Positions 31,071 to 38,680 of a DNA stretch of 39,840 nt are shown here, in pieces (the first letter of the stretch is position 1; every line of letters starts with the position of its first letter). The stretch is from a virus. The position numbers and the translations under genes are program-made. The stretch is from positions 1 to 39,840 of the IMG/VR virus record IMGVR_UViG_3300032236_000566; one strand, written 5' to 3'. Below the pieces are notes generated by a model. It worked only from the letters and a program-made list of their open reading frames with translations. It searched no databases and was not told the DNA's origin.

Positions 31071-31586
31071 ATGGCAAATCCTACTTATACTCTTATTGGC
31101 ACACCACAAGTAGTTGGATCCGGCGGTGCTGCTTCAGTTACTTTTTCTTCTATTCCTCAAACTTATACAGATTTAAAAATTGTTTTATCAGCACGAAGCA
31201 ATTATGCCAACAGTCCAGAAGGTGCATTTTTAACAATAAATGGTTCTACTGTTTTTTCAAATAAAAATGTTTTTGGTACTGGTGCTGGTACTGCTAGTCA
31301 GGGTCAAGTAGGCGGTGATGCTGGTCCATTTGCTGCTGGAAATAACTGGACTGCTAATAATTTTAGTAATACCGAAATTTATATTCCCAATTACACTTCT
31401 AGTAATTATAAGCCAATAGGAACAGAATCTGTTTTAGAAAATAATGGCAGCGGAGCTTATGAAGAAATAAATGCAATTCTTTGGTCTAATACTTCTGCAA
31501 TTACTAGCATTGCGCTTTCGGTAGTAAACGGAACTTTATGGTTGCAAAATTCAACATTTTGGCTTTACGGCATTAAAAACTCATAA
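31071..31586 (+). CDS. Tandem fibre/surface paralogue 3, 171 aa
   Basis: Begins TYTLIGTPQVVGSGGAASVT and then TFSSIPQTYTDLKIVLSAR, with C-terminal STFWLYGIKN, matching paralogues 1 and 2 at both ends. The three genes are head-to-tail with gaps of one or two bases and are likely products of duplication. AT-rich like paralogue 2. Confidence 0.7.
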   Translation: MANPTYTLIGTPQVVGSGGAASVTFSSIPQTYTDLKIVLSARSNYANSPEGAFLTINGSTVFSNKNVFGTGAGTASQGQVGGDAGPFAAGNNWTANNFSNTEIYIPNYTSSNYKPIGTESVLENNGSGAYEEINAILWSNTSAITSIALSVVNGTLWLQNSTFWLYGIKNS

Positions 31587-31599
31587 CTAAGGAGCAAAT

Positions 31600-31827
31600 A
31601 TGGCAGATGTAATCGAAGTAAATTGCGAAACAGGCGAAGTGACTACTCGCCCGCAAACTGCTGAAGAAATTGCAGCAGCGGAAACATTGGCTGCTCAATG
31701 GGAAGCAGATCAAGCCGCCAAAGAAGCAGCAGATAAAGCACTAGCCGACCTTAAGGCATCAGCCAAGGCAAAGCTCATTGCTGGATCTCCGCTTACCCCT
31801 GAAGAAGCAGACACACTAGTTATCTAG
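31600..31827 (+). CDS. Small acidic protein, possible fibre chaperone, 75 aa
   Basis: Reads VIEVNCETGEVTTRPQTAEE, then an Ala/Glu-rich helix (WEADQAAKEAADKALADLKA) and SPLTPEEADTLV. Short proteins with an E-V-x-C-E-T-G-E-V start and a charged helix are common directly after tail fibre genes and are often fibre-assembly proteins. Preceded by AAGGAG. Inference from position and pattern. Confidence 0.55.
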   Translation: MADVIEVNCETGEVTTRPQTAEEIAAAETLAAQWEADQAAKEAADKALADLKASAKAKLIAGSPLTPEEADTLVI

Positions 31828-31849
31828 TCCTTAACTGTTAGGTGTAACC

Positions 31850-32140
31850 ATGGCAAATGTTGATACGGCTACGGTCGTTTATTCGTATTTTTTCGTTGTA
31901 GCAGGTTTGTTTGCGGGGGGAGCAGTTGTCTTTAGACACTATCTCAACCGGGCAATCCATGAAAAGCTAGAGCCATTACTGGATCTAGTCAACGAAATGG
32001 ATAAGCGCACCAGCCGTATCGAATATGCGCTGTATAACGATGGCAAGACAGGGCTTATTAACAAGGTCGATTCAATAGTAGAAAATCAACAAATCATAAA
32101 GACCGATGTAGAAGTAATGAAAGCGAGAAACGATGGTTAA
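31850..32140 (+). CDS. Membrane protein with coiled coil, possible holin-like, 96 aa
   Basis: One N-terminal transmembrane helix (about 9-31: VVYSYFFVVAGLFAGGAVVF) followed by a charged helical region (HEKLEPLLDLVNEMDKRTSR; KVDSIVENQQIIKTDVEVMK). It overlaps the next gene by eight bases and opens the lysis cluster. Such one-helix proteins can be holin partners or antiholins; the role is inferred. Confidence 0.55.
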   Translation: MANVDTATVVYSYFFVVAGLFAGGAVVFRHYLNRAIHEKLEPLLDLVNEMDKRTSRIEYALYNDGKTGLINKVDSIVENQQIIKTDVEVMKARNDG

Positions 32141-32486
32141 GAAAAAGTATGTTCACCCTGATACGGGAGACATTCTTACTCTTAGCGAGCAAATTTCTTG
32201 GGCAATTCAAAGCGTTATCCGCAATTGGTTTTTTGTCATTGGTTGGACTGCGGTAAGCGTCGTATGGTGGATTAAACCTCGTTGGTTCAAAGACGGCAGT
32301 AACTATGTCCATTGGCAGTTGTTGGCTTCATGGCTAGCCGTCACGGTAGAACTGATTATCGGTATCGCCATGATCGGGCAGACTAAGCGCGATGCTATGG
32401 TTATTCGCCACATTCTTAAATTGGAAAAGCAAGAGTTAGAACACATTGAAGATTTGATTGAAGATAAAAACAATGACGACGTATGA
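32133..32486 (+). CDS. Two-helix membrane protein, putative holin, 117 aa
   Basis: Two hydrophobic helices (about 31-49: NWFFVIGWTAVSVVWW; about 62-84: LLASWLAVTVELIIGIAM) and an acidic, helical C-terminus (HILKLEKQELEHIEDLIEDK). Two-helix proteins beside endolysin genes in actinophages are usual holin candidates. It overlaps the hydrolase gene by 14 bases. Confidence 0.6.
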   Translation: MVKKKYVHPDTGDILTLSEQISWAIQSVIRNWFFVIGWTAVSVVWWIKPRWFKDGSNYVHWQLLASWLAVTVELIIGIAMIGQTKRDAMVIRHILKLEKQELEHIEDLIEDKNNDDV

Positions 32487-32955
32487 ACCTAGAATTGGCG
32501 ATTACGGCGTAGTCAAAACAAAAGGCTGGCTCGGTTTGTTTATCCGCTTAGGCACAATGTCTAGGTGGAATCACGCATTTATCTACATCGGTGACGGACA
32601 GATTATCGAAGCCAATCCCCGTGGTGTACAGATTCAACCCCTGCATTACCCCAAGGTGGCATGGAATCGCCATGACGAATTAACCGACGCTCAACGCGCC
32701 AAGATTGTCGAACTAGCCCACAAAACCGTGGGTCGGAATTATAGCTTTCTGACTATATTTCTTATTGTTCTCCGTATATTGGGAGTAAAATTATTAGCCA
32801 ATCTCAAACTTCTTCGTAATATGGCTGAGAAAGATGGCTACATTTGCTCTGAACTTGTAGCTGAGTGTTACACCGATGCGGGCTTTCCTGTATTGGCTAA
32901 ACCCGATTATCAGGTTGTCCCCGGTGATCTTGCCGAAAGGTTGTTGTACTTATGA
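32473..32955 (+). CDS. NlpC/P60-like (permuted, YiiX-type) hydrolase, 160 aa
   Basis: ATG at 32473; an in-frame TTG five codons upstream is less likely. Catalytic residues appear in the order His34 (RWNHAFIYIGDG), Glu46 (IIEAN) and Cys125 (GYICSELVAECY). That His-before-Cys order is the circularly permuted NlpC/P60 (YiiX/LRAT-like) class of papain-fold enzymes, which cut peptide or amide bonds in the cell wall or lipids. A hydrophobic stretch at about 92-110 may bind membrane. It overlaps genes on both sides in the lysis cluster, so it may be an accessory endolysin. Confidence 0.75.
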   Translation: MTTYEPRIGDYGVVKTKGWLGLFIRLGTMSRWNHAFIYIGDGQIIEANPRGVQIQPLHYPKVAWNRHDELTDAQRAKIVELAHKTVGRNYSFLTIFLIVLRILGVKLLANLKLLRNMAEKDGYICSELVAECYTDAGFPVLAKPDYQVVPGDLAERLLYL

Positions 32956-33485
32956 AATCTTTAGGAATTAACTTTACTCCTGGCCGTGGTGGTCAGAAGA
33001 TTCGCCTTATTGTTATTCACACCATGGAGTGTGGAGAAACTGTGGGCAAAGCCAAGCAAGTATGGAATTGGTTTGCTGGCAAGACTAGCCCCAAGGCAAG
33101 CGCGCATTACATGACCGATTCTCAAGAAGTTTTCCAACTCATCTCCGACGATGACACCGCATGGGCGGTCGATGACTTTACGCTGAACCAACAGTCCATC
33201 TCTATCGAACTTGCTGGATCAGCTTCGCAGACTCCTGCTCAATGGGCAGACGCGTATTCAGCAAGCGAACTAGAAGTTGTCGCCAAACTCTCCGCAGAAC
33301 TTGCTAAGAAATACGGTATCCCTGCCGTTAAACTCAGCCTCAATGACATCCTTTCGGGCAAGGCTGGATTCTGTGGTCACGCAGACATCACCGCAGCCAA
33401 GAAGATTAAGGGCGGTCATACTGATCCGGGAGTAAACTTCCCATGGTCAGCCTTTTTACCCAAGGTTCAATCACTTCTCAATTAG
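32952..33485 (+). CDS. N-acetylmuramoyl-L-alanine amidase (endolysin)
   Basis: 177 aa, amidase_2/PGRP fold. Zinc ligands fit His23 (IVIHTMECGET), His143 (FCGHADI) and the HTDPG motif (His156, Asp158). The fold is continued by SAHYMTDSQEVFQLISDDDT and SIELAG. No separate wall-binding domain is visible, so it is a compact catalytic lysin. It overlaps the NlpC-like gene by four bases and is followed by a holin-like gene, giving a standard lysis arrangement. Confidence 0.92.
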   Translation: MKSLGINFTPGRGGQKIRLIVIHTMECGETVGKAKQVWNWFAGKTSPKASAHYMTDSQEVFQLISDDDTAWAVDDFTLNQQSISIELAGSASQTPAQWADAYSASELEVVAKLSAELAKKYGIPAVKLSLNDILSGKAGFCGHADITAAKKIKGGHTDPGVNFPWSAFLPKVQSLLN

Positions 33486-33492
33486 GAGAAAA

Positions 33493-33750
33493 ATGAAAAT
33501 CAATAAGGCAATTCTGTTTTCTTATGGCAAGTACCTTGTCACTTCATTTGGTACAGCCATCCTTATCAATCTCGGTAAGTCTCACAAGATCACCCTTAAC
33601 GACCTTAAGTGGGATTCTGTTTCTATCGCGCTCGCCGTTATTCCTGTAGTTCGCAACTACTTCAACAAGAAGTACCCTGCGTATGGCAAGGTAATCAATG
33701 AGGTTGCTGCTGATGTAACCGCTTCGCTTCCTACCCCGCCAGCCGCGTAA
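33493..33750 (+). CDS. Holin-like small membrane protein, 85 aa
   Basis: Preceded by AGGAGAAAA. A hydrophobic N-terminal segment (KYLVTSFGTAILINLG) and a second one (SVSIALAVIPVVRNYF) are followed by a polar Pro-ending tail. This placement directly after an amidase gene, with a W-D-S-V-x-x-A-L-A-V-I-P helix, is typical of actinophage holin candidates. It may share the job with the two-helix protein at 32133. Confidence 0.6.
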   Translation: MKINKAILFSYGKYLVTSFGTAILINLGKSHKITLNDLKWDSVSIALAVIPVVRNYFNKKYPAYGKVINEVAADVTASLPTPPAA

Positions 33751-33760
33751 GGTACACTTG

Positions 33761-33847
33761 ATGACGAAGTTCAATTTGGAATTGGTCATTACCGCAGACG
33801 CGGAAGTGACTCATGCCCCATCGGAAGAAACTAAGGAGCAAGAATGA
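33761..33847 (+). CDS. Possible 28-aa leader-like peptide gene
   Basis: ATG at 33761 to TGA 33845-33847, overlapping the next gene's ATG (ATGA). The product is acidic at its end (THAPSEETKEQE). A clear ribosome-binding site is missing, so it is marginal; it is listed because its end overlaps the next start, a pattern used throughout this phage. Confidence 0.35.
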   Translation: MTKFNLELVITADAEVTHAPSEETKEQE

Positions 33848-34227
33848 CTGTAGGACTAGCGACTACAAACCTAGCTAACCAATGGCTGAATATGCTTCGC
33901 GGTACAGCATTTACTGCTCCATCTGCGACTTACATTCAGCTACATACTGCTGATCCAGGAGCGGCAGGAACGGCAAACACATCTGCTGTTACTACCCGTC
34001 AGGCAGCAACATTCAGCGCAGCATCTGCTGGTGCAATCGCATTGTCGAACTCACCTGCATTTACTATGACTGCAACAGAAACCATCACGCATATCTCTGT
34101 ATGGGATGCTTCGACTTCAGGAAACTTCCTGTGGTCAGCAGCATTGACCACATCAAAGTCAGTCGTCGCAACGGATACCCTTACCTTCACAACTCTTGGA
34201 GTATCGCTTTCGCCTTTGGCTGCGTAG
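33844..34227 (+). CDS. Virion-associated surface/fibre-like protein, 127 aa
   Basis: Reads ATYIQLHTADPGAAGTANTS, TTRQAATFSAASAG and then TETITHISVWDASTSGNFLW. This Y-x-Q-L-H-T-x-D-P-G-A-A-G-T ... ITHxSVWDAxTxGxFL layout is common among small virion proteins of actinophages. Beta-rich and Ala/Thr-rich. Likely a tail or decoration protein; exact place in the virion unknown. Confidence 0.7.
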   Translation: MTVGLATTNLANQWLNMLRGTAFTAPSATYIQLHTADPGAAGTANTSAVTTRQAATFSAASAGAIALSNSPAFTMTATETITHISVWDASTSGNFLWSAALTTSKSVVATDTLTFTTLGVSLSPLAA

Positions 34228-34257
34228 TTTCTTTCAGCAGTAAACCGGGGGTGAAGT

Positions 34258-35619
34258 ATGGCAGTTACTAAAGTCATTTCGTATGACACGCCATACTTTG
34301 CCCCTTCTCTTGCATATTACGAGGGAACTTTCTCCATTTATGGAACTGCCTATGGCGTAGGTGGTTATGATGTTCCGTATTTTGCACCACCAATGGCTTT
34401 TTACATTGGACAAGTACCAAGCAAGCTCAATGGCTATAGCCCATTAGTCCTTTCATACCAATCTCCGTTTTATCAAATCTCGCCCCGCTTTTATTCGGGC
34501 AGTTGGTACGGACAGGTATCTTCTACATTTACCGCAGGATTATCTGCAAGTGCTAGTCAAAGTTTTAAGGCAGCAGTATCTTCTGTATTCACCGGTGCGG
34601 AAACTGCCGTTGCCAAGCGTGGACAATCTATTGCCGGATCGCGCACTATCACAGCGACGCTTACAGCATCAGCCACAGTTACTCGCTATGCCAGCGATAC
34701 ACGCCCTATCACGGCAACTCTTACAGGTGTTGTAACCCTTAATACAAAGACGGGTGCAAGTCGATCCATAACCGCGACAACTACATCTGCGGTTACAAAG
34801 CGAACCAATGTCGCTTCTACTCGCACAGTTTCTGTTACCTTAACGGCAGACGCTCACCACACAGAGTTTGCTAGCGAGAATACTGTTGTCACCTTTGGCA
34901 GTTCTTCTACCGCCAAGACTGCAACTCACATCGACTCAACTCGTACAGTCACAGTCGGTCTTACTACTACTGCCCGCGTTACTCATAACGCTGTGGCTAC
35001 ATTGGCTATCACAGCCACCGAAACCGCTACAGTTATCCGTGGTCAAAAAGCTTCTACAACGACAGCCATTACCGCAACCGAGACTTCTGCTTTCCTCAAG
35101 ACCGTTAAAGGCTCTGCTTCATTAACAGTAACCGCTAGCCGTACAGCCTTCCCATCGGCTCTGTACTACGCATCTGCCAACCGCGCTACGACAGCGACCT
35201 TTACTTCAGCAAGCCGTAAGACCATGAAGGTTTCTTCTGCGCTCGCAATTACCGCAGGGGTTTCTGGATCATCCTCACGCAACACATATGTCGGTGCTCA
35301 AACAGGCGTGGCTTTCCGAGCAACACCACAAACCACACGCGTACAAAAGATTGCTGCTGTCCTTGGAGTTATCGGTAGCTTTATCGCCAAGGTTAAGAAA
35401 GCCAACCCAATCACCGACCATGACATTGTGGTATTCGGTGAGGTCATGCCTAACCGTTGGTATGCGGAAATCAATCAGAACCGTTGGGTTGCCGAGATAG
35501 GTACTCAGCGCAATTGGGCTGCCGAGATTCTCACAAAGCGTTGGGCGAATGGTATTCTTGTGGCTAGAAACAAATTTGCCACGATCCTTGATAGGCGATG
35601 GAAGGGCTACATCCAATGA
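34258..35619 (+). CDS. Repeat-rich virion surface protein, 453 aa
   Basis: Three sections. (1) Residues 9-85: three repeats of about 28-30 aa, YDTPYFAPSLAYYEG, YDVPYFAPPMAFYIG and YQSPFYQISPRFYSG; the same motif starts the 628-aa tail protein. (2) About 110-385: some ten Thr/Ala/Ser-rich beta repeats of about 24-25 aa with cores like RTITATLTASATVTR and RTVSVTLTADA, suggesting a long fibrous stack. (3) About 400-453: six short Trp-centred repeats (NRWYAEINQ, NRWVAEIGTQ, RNWAAEILTK). The whole looks like an anchored fibre or spike. Function inferred. Confidence 0.7.
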   Translation: MAVTKVISYDTPYFAPSLAYYEGTFSIYGTAYGVGGYDVPYFAPPMAFYIGQVPSKLNGYSPLVLSYQSPFYQISPRFYSGSWYGQVSSTFTAGLSASASQSFKAAVSSVFTGAETAVAKRGQSIAGSRTITATLTASATVTRYASDTRPITATLTGVVTLNTKTGASRSITATTTSAVTKRTNVASTRTVSVTLTADAHHTEFASENTVVTFGSSSTAKTATHIDSTRTVTVGLTTTARVTHNAVATLAITATETATVIRGQKASTTTAITATETSAFLKTVKGSASLTVTASRTAFPSALYYASANRATTATFTSASRKTMKVSSALAITAGVSGSSSRNTYVGAQTGVAFRATPQTTRVQKIAAVLGVIGSFIAKVKKANPITDHDIVVFGEVMPNRWYAEINQNRWVAEIGTQRNWAAEILTKRWANGILVARNKFATILDRRWKGYIQ

Positions 35620-35885
35620 CAAATATCTACCCACGCGAGAGCGTTGAATTTGTGACCGTTCTTGTCACCGTAGATAACAACCAAATCACATCAGGCGTGG
35701 AGTTCGCAGTCATCAAGCCAACAGCCCGCCCTACCGATTCTGATTGGTTTGCAGCCACCCTTCTCCAAGGTCAGGTGGGATTCTTTACCGGCAACTACGC
35801 TGCTGGCACTTGGAATGTATGGGCGCAGGTATCTGACTCGCCTGAAATCCCCGTGATTAATTGCGGTTCAATCCAAATCTCCTGA
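35616..35885 (+). CDS. Hypothetical beta-rich virion protein, 89 aa
   Basis: ATG at 35616 overlaps the previous stop by four bases. Beta strands (EFVTVLVTVDNNQITSGVEF; GTWNVWAQVSDSPEIPVI) resemble a small immunoglobulin-like domain. Probably a partner of the preceding surface protein. The 45-base gap downstream ends the virion block. Confidence 0.65.
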   Translation: MTNIYPRESVEFVTVLVTVDNNQITSGVEFAVIKPTARPTDSDWFAATLLQGQVGFFTGNYAAGTWNVWAQVSDSPEIPVINCGSIQIS

Positions 35886-35930
35886 CCATAATCTGTTAGG
35901 ATTTGCCCTAAGTTACTAGAAAGGTAATTT

Positions 35931-36170
35931 ATGGGTCTGCTAGATGATCTAAAGAACACAGACAACTTTGTACATTCCTCTCGCGGGAGATGTACATTTT
36001 GTACATTCATTAACACATTGTCTAAGGCTGAAGCAGAGGCTTTGAAAGCGCGCATCGAAGATAAGAACATCACAAGTTCTTCATTGAGTCGTGTGCTTAA
36101 AGCAAACAACCATGACATTAGTGATGGCGTTATCTCTCGCCACCGACGAGGGGACTGCCGTGGGGCTTAA
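35931..36170 (+). CDS. Small HTH-like DNA-binding protein, 79 aa
   Basis: Cys-x2-Cys (CTFCTFI) near the N-terminus, a charged helix (SKAEAEALKARIED), then SSSLSRVLKANNHDISDGVI followed by SRHRRGDCRG. The last part has the spacing of a helix-turn-helix with an arginine-rich recognition end. Proteins of this shape occur widely in actinophages; some are candidates for small terminase or regulator. No terS is otherwise evident, so both roles are open. Confidence 0.6.
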   Translation: MGLLDDLKNTDNFVHSSRGRCTFCTFINTLSKAEAEALKARIEDKNITSSSLSRVLKANNHDISDGVISRHRRGDCRGA

Positions 36171-37188
36171 AGACGACTTAGAGCGTTTAGAGAAAGAAAA
36201 TGATCCAGAGATTGTTGAACTGCGTAAAGCGTTAAACAATGCTCAGAAACAACTTTCTAAAGCCAAGATCCGTAACGACGAACTTGTTGTAGCTACACAT
36301 CGCGGAGCATACGAAGCCATGCTCGCACTTGGCAAAGTTCCTGCCGTTCCTGCGCCCAAGTCAGACAAGCGCAAAGCATCTCCCGAAGTAGCACTTGTTC
36401 ACTCTACGGATTGGCAAGGAGCAAAGGTCACTACTTCCTACAACAGCGAAGTAATGCGCACAAGAGTTTTGCAGTTTGCAGAAAAGATTGTTCACCTAAC
36501 AGAACTACAGCGAGCGCATCACCCGGTTCGGGAGTGCGTCGTCATGTTCGGTGGAGATATGGTCGAAGGTTTGTTCAACTACCCTGCCCAATTGTGGCAG
36601 ATTGACGCGTCTTTGTTTGGTCAATTTACCAATGTATCTCGCCTATGCGTGGACTTTGTTCGCGTGATGTTGGCTAACTTTGAGAAGGTAACTGTCGTTG
36701 CCGAGTGGGGAAACCACGGTCGCATCGGTGGCAAGCGCGCCGAAGTTCCTAAGAGTGACAATGTGGATCGAATGGTCTATGAGATGTCACGCCAAATCCT
36801 TGCAGGAGAAAAGCGTTTAACTTGGGAAGATTGCCCTGAAGATATACAGGAAGTGCAGGTAGGAAACTATCGTGCGCTACTGATGCACGGTGACGAACTT
36901 GGTCGTTCAGGATTCGCTAGTCCTGCCGCCTGGATCGCAGGAGCAAACCGTTGGAAAGCCGGAGCACACGACTACGACTTCCACGATATTTATTTGGGTC
37001 ACTATCACCGTCACGCACAAGAGCCAATTCAAAAGAATTTTAATCTTTATTGGACAGGCTCTACAGAATCAGACAACCGATACGCCCGTGATTCCATGGC
37101 TGCATCAGGTATGCCTAGCCAACGCCTTCATTTCGTAGATCCAGTAAAGGGTCGCGTTACCGCGCAGTATCAGGTGTGGTTGGATTAA
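36160..37188 (+). CDS. Metallophosphoesterase (calcineurin-like), 342 aa
   Basis: GTG start at 36160 with GAGGGG upstream and overlap of the preceding stop; earlier in-frame codons lie inside the previous gene. The N-terminal 50 residues are coiled coil. The catalytic part has STDWQGAKV (metal motif I, D-x-Q replacing D-x-H), FGGDMVEG (motif II), EWGNHGR (GNH motif III), LLMHGDE and LGHYHRH (GHxH-type motif IV). Such phage enzymes act on nucleic acids or phosphoesters; the exact substrate is not visible. The stop is adjacent to the stop of the converging gene on the other strand. Confidence 0.85.
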   Translation: MGLKDDLERLEKENDPEIVELRKALNNAQKQLSKAKIRNDELVVATHRGAYEAMLALGKVPAVPAPKSDKRKASPEVALVHSTDWQGAKVTTSYNSEVMRTRVLQFAEKIVHLTELQRAHHPVRECVVMFGGDMVEGLFNYPAQLWQIDASLFGQFTNVSRLCVDFVRVMLANFEKVTVVAEWGNHGRIGGKRAEVPKSDNVDRMVYEMSRQILAGEKRLTWEDCPEDIQEVQVGNYRALLMHGDELGRSGFASPAAWIAGANRWKAGAHDYDFHDIYLGHYHRHAQEPIQKNFNLYWTGSTESDNRYARDSMAASGMPSQRLHFVDPVKGRVTAQYQVWLD

Positions 37189-37752
37189 CTACTCTGCTTG
37201 GGTGAGGACATCTATGTTCCCACCTGAGTACGCGTCATAGCGGATCGATACAGTAATTGCTTTCTTAAGCAATTCTTCTGCGTCATACACATTGGAAACT
37301 TTGTGCGCTTCTGCCATGCCCAAAGCACCAAGCGCATACTTACCGCCTGATCCAGCAATGTAGATTCCCATGCGACAGCGTTCCCATGAGTAGTCACCGG
37401 CTACTGAGTACAACTTTCCCCTGATGGCTACGACTAGTTCGCTGTCGTTCTCAGCTACATCTCCATCGTCTTTCATATCGTATCCCGCAGCAATAAATGC
37501 TTTACGCATGGATGGAATGAAAGCCTGAGTCATGTAGTGGTCGGTAGTGCGATGGCGATAAGCAGGTGCTTTCCATCCAAACTGAAGGATGTTGATACCG
37601 CGAACTGATCCAGCACCCGCAATGAGTGTCGGTCCATTTCTAAATATCTTGCCCGTGACAATCTGCATCGTAAAACCTGAATCATCGCTCGCTTGGCTGT
37701 CTGCGCCTATGGCACACCAGCCCTTTCCTTGGATGGCTGCGAGTGTTGTCAT
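37189..37752 (-). CDS. Proteasome beta-like Ntn hydrolase, 187 aa
   Basis: Starts MTTLAAIQGKGWCAIGADSQ. After Met removal, Thr1 would be the nucleophile; Asp17 (ADS), a lysine at mature position 34 (GKIF) and AGAG match the T1/D17/K33/G47 landmarks of proteasome beta and HslV subunits. Later YIAGSGGKYALGALG and SGGNIDVLTQ match the conserved SGG-type ends of the fold. There is no propeptide. It is the only minus-strand gene in this part of the genome. It may form a protease ring for virion maturation or host takeover, or hydrolyse something else. Confidence 0.8.
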   Translation of the reverse strand: MTTLAAIQGKGWCAIGADSQASDDSGFTMQIVTGKIFRNGPTLIAGAGSVRGINILQFGWKAPAYRHRTTDHYMTQAFIPSMRKAFIAAGYDMKDDGDVAENDSELVVAIRGKLYSVAGDYSWERCRMGIYIAGSGGKYALGALGMAEAHKVSNVYDAEELLKKAITVSIRYDAYSGGNIDVLTQAE

Positions 37753-37876
37753 AAGCCAATCCTCTCATGCGACACGCCGAAACCCATAGATTACGCACCT
37801 ATTGACCAAACAGATTACGGGGGTATAGATTACGCCCCAACGGGCTAGATATAGCCCCCCAAACGAAAGGTACGAC
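37753..37876 (+). promoter_or_regulatory. Regulatory gap with sigma70-like promoter for the early operon
   Basis: TTGACC (37802-37807), a 16-base spacer and TATAGA (37824-37829) form a promoter directed at recT. A start near 37836 gives a leader of about 40 bases, containing a short GGGCTA/TAGCCC hairpin (37842-37847 with 37852-37857). The AAAGG ribosome-binding site precedes ATG 37877. The gap also separates the diverging proteasome-like gene, whose own promoter I could not identify. Confidence 0.6.
37788..37834. repeat. Three AGATTACG direct repeats at the early promoter
   Basis: AGATTACG occurs at 37788-37795, 37812-37819 and 37827-37834, spaced 24 and 15 bases. The second lies in the spacer and the third overlaps the -10 element, the placement expected for a repressor or activator site. 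Confidence 0.6.
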
Positions 37877-38680
37877 ATGAGCGATCATGGGTTAGTTCTT
37901 AAAGCAGACCAAGATTATTGGTCAGATACACAGATAGCCGCTCTTTCACAACTTGGTATTTCCAAGGCTTCTAAGGGCGATTTGCAGGTCTTTTTCCATC
38001 AAGCCAAGCGAACAGGTCTTGATCCATTTGCTCGTCAGATTTACATGATTGAGCGTTCAGGTCGTCAGACCATTCAAACTTCCATCGATGGATTCCGCAT
38101 CGTTGCACAGCGATCCGGGAACTATGGTGGTCAGACAGCAGCCGAATGGTGTGGCGAAGATGGTGTGTGGAAAGATGTTTGGTTAGCCAAGACTCCACCT
38201 GTTGCTGCAAAGATTGGTGTGTTCTACAAGGATTCCGTCAACCCTACTTATGCAATTGCTAAGTGGGATTCATACGCCAATCCATCTTCTCCTATTTGGA
38301 AGAAGATGCCTGACCTCATGCTCGCTAAGTGCGCTGAAGCATTGGCACTTCGCAAAGCATTTCCTAACGACCTTTCCGGTATTTACTCTGCCGACGAAAT
38401 GGCACAAGCAGATATTGAAAAGCCATCTGCACCAAAGTCAACTGCCGTAAAGCCAGCAGAATTGGTAGAGGCAGAAGTTGAAGTTGTCATCACAGAAGAA
38501 CAGTTCGCAACCGTGGCTGAATTGGTAGCCGAGATTGCGCTCGCAACTTCTAAGGACACACTTCGCGAGATTTGGTCAGAGCACAAGGATCTTTTGGAAG
38601 TTCCTACCTCAGCAGGTGTGACTCTCAAAGACCTTATTAGCAACCGTGTTAAGGAACTTGATGGCGAGGTTTCCGAATGA
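37877..38680 (+). CDS. bet: RecT/Bet-family single-strand annealing protein
   Basis: 267 aa. The core reads DLQVFFHQAKRTGLDPFARQ then IYMIERSGRQTIQTSIDGFR and IVAQRSGNYGGQ, the Bet/RecT signature, followed by LMLAKCAEALALRKAFPNDL and GIYSADEM, which ends the conserved domain at about 175. The remaining acidic C-terminal part (AELVEAEVEVVITEEQFATV) is probably a partner-binding extension. It anneals ssDNA for recombination with the Cas4-like nuclease and SSB of the same operon. Confidence 0.93.
   Translation: MSDHGLVLKADQDYWSDTQIAALSQLGISKASKGDLQVFFHQAKRTGLDPFARQIYMIERSGRQTIQTSIDGFRIVAQRSGNYGGQTAAEWCGEDGVWKDVWLAKTPPVAAKIGVFYKDSVNPTYAIAKWDSYANPSSPIWKKMPDLMLAKCAEALALRKAFPNDLSGIYSADEMAQADIEKPSAPKSTAVKPAELVEAEVEVVITEEQFATVAELVAEIALATSKDTLREIWSEHKDLLEVPTSAGVTLKDLISNRVKELDGEVSE

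Noticed and set aside
37788-37834. Short CRISPR-like array of AGATTACG
   Set aside because: Repeats are only 8 bases with unequal 15-24 base spacing and overlap a promoter; no cas genes besides the recombination-type Cas4-like nuclease.
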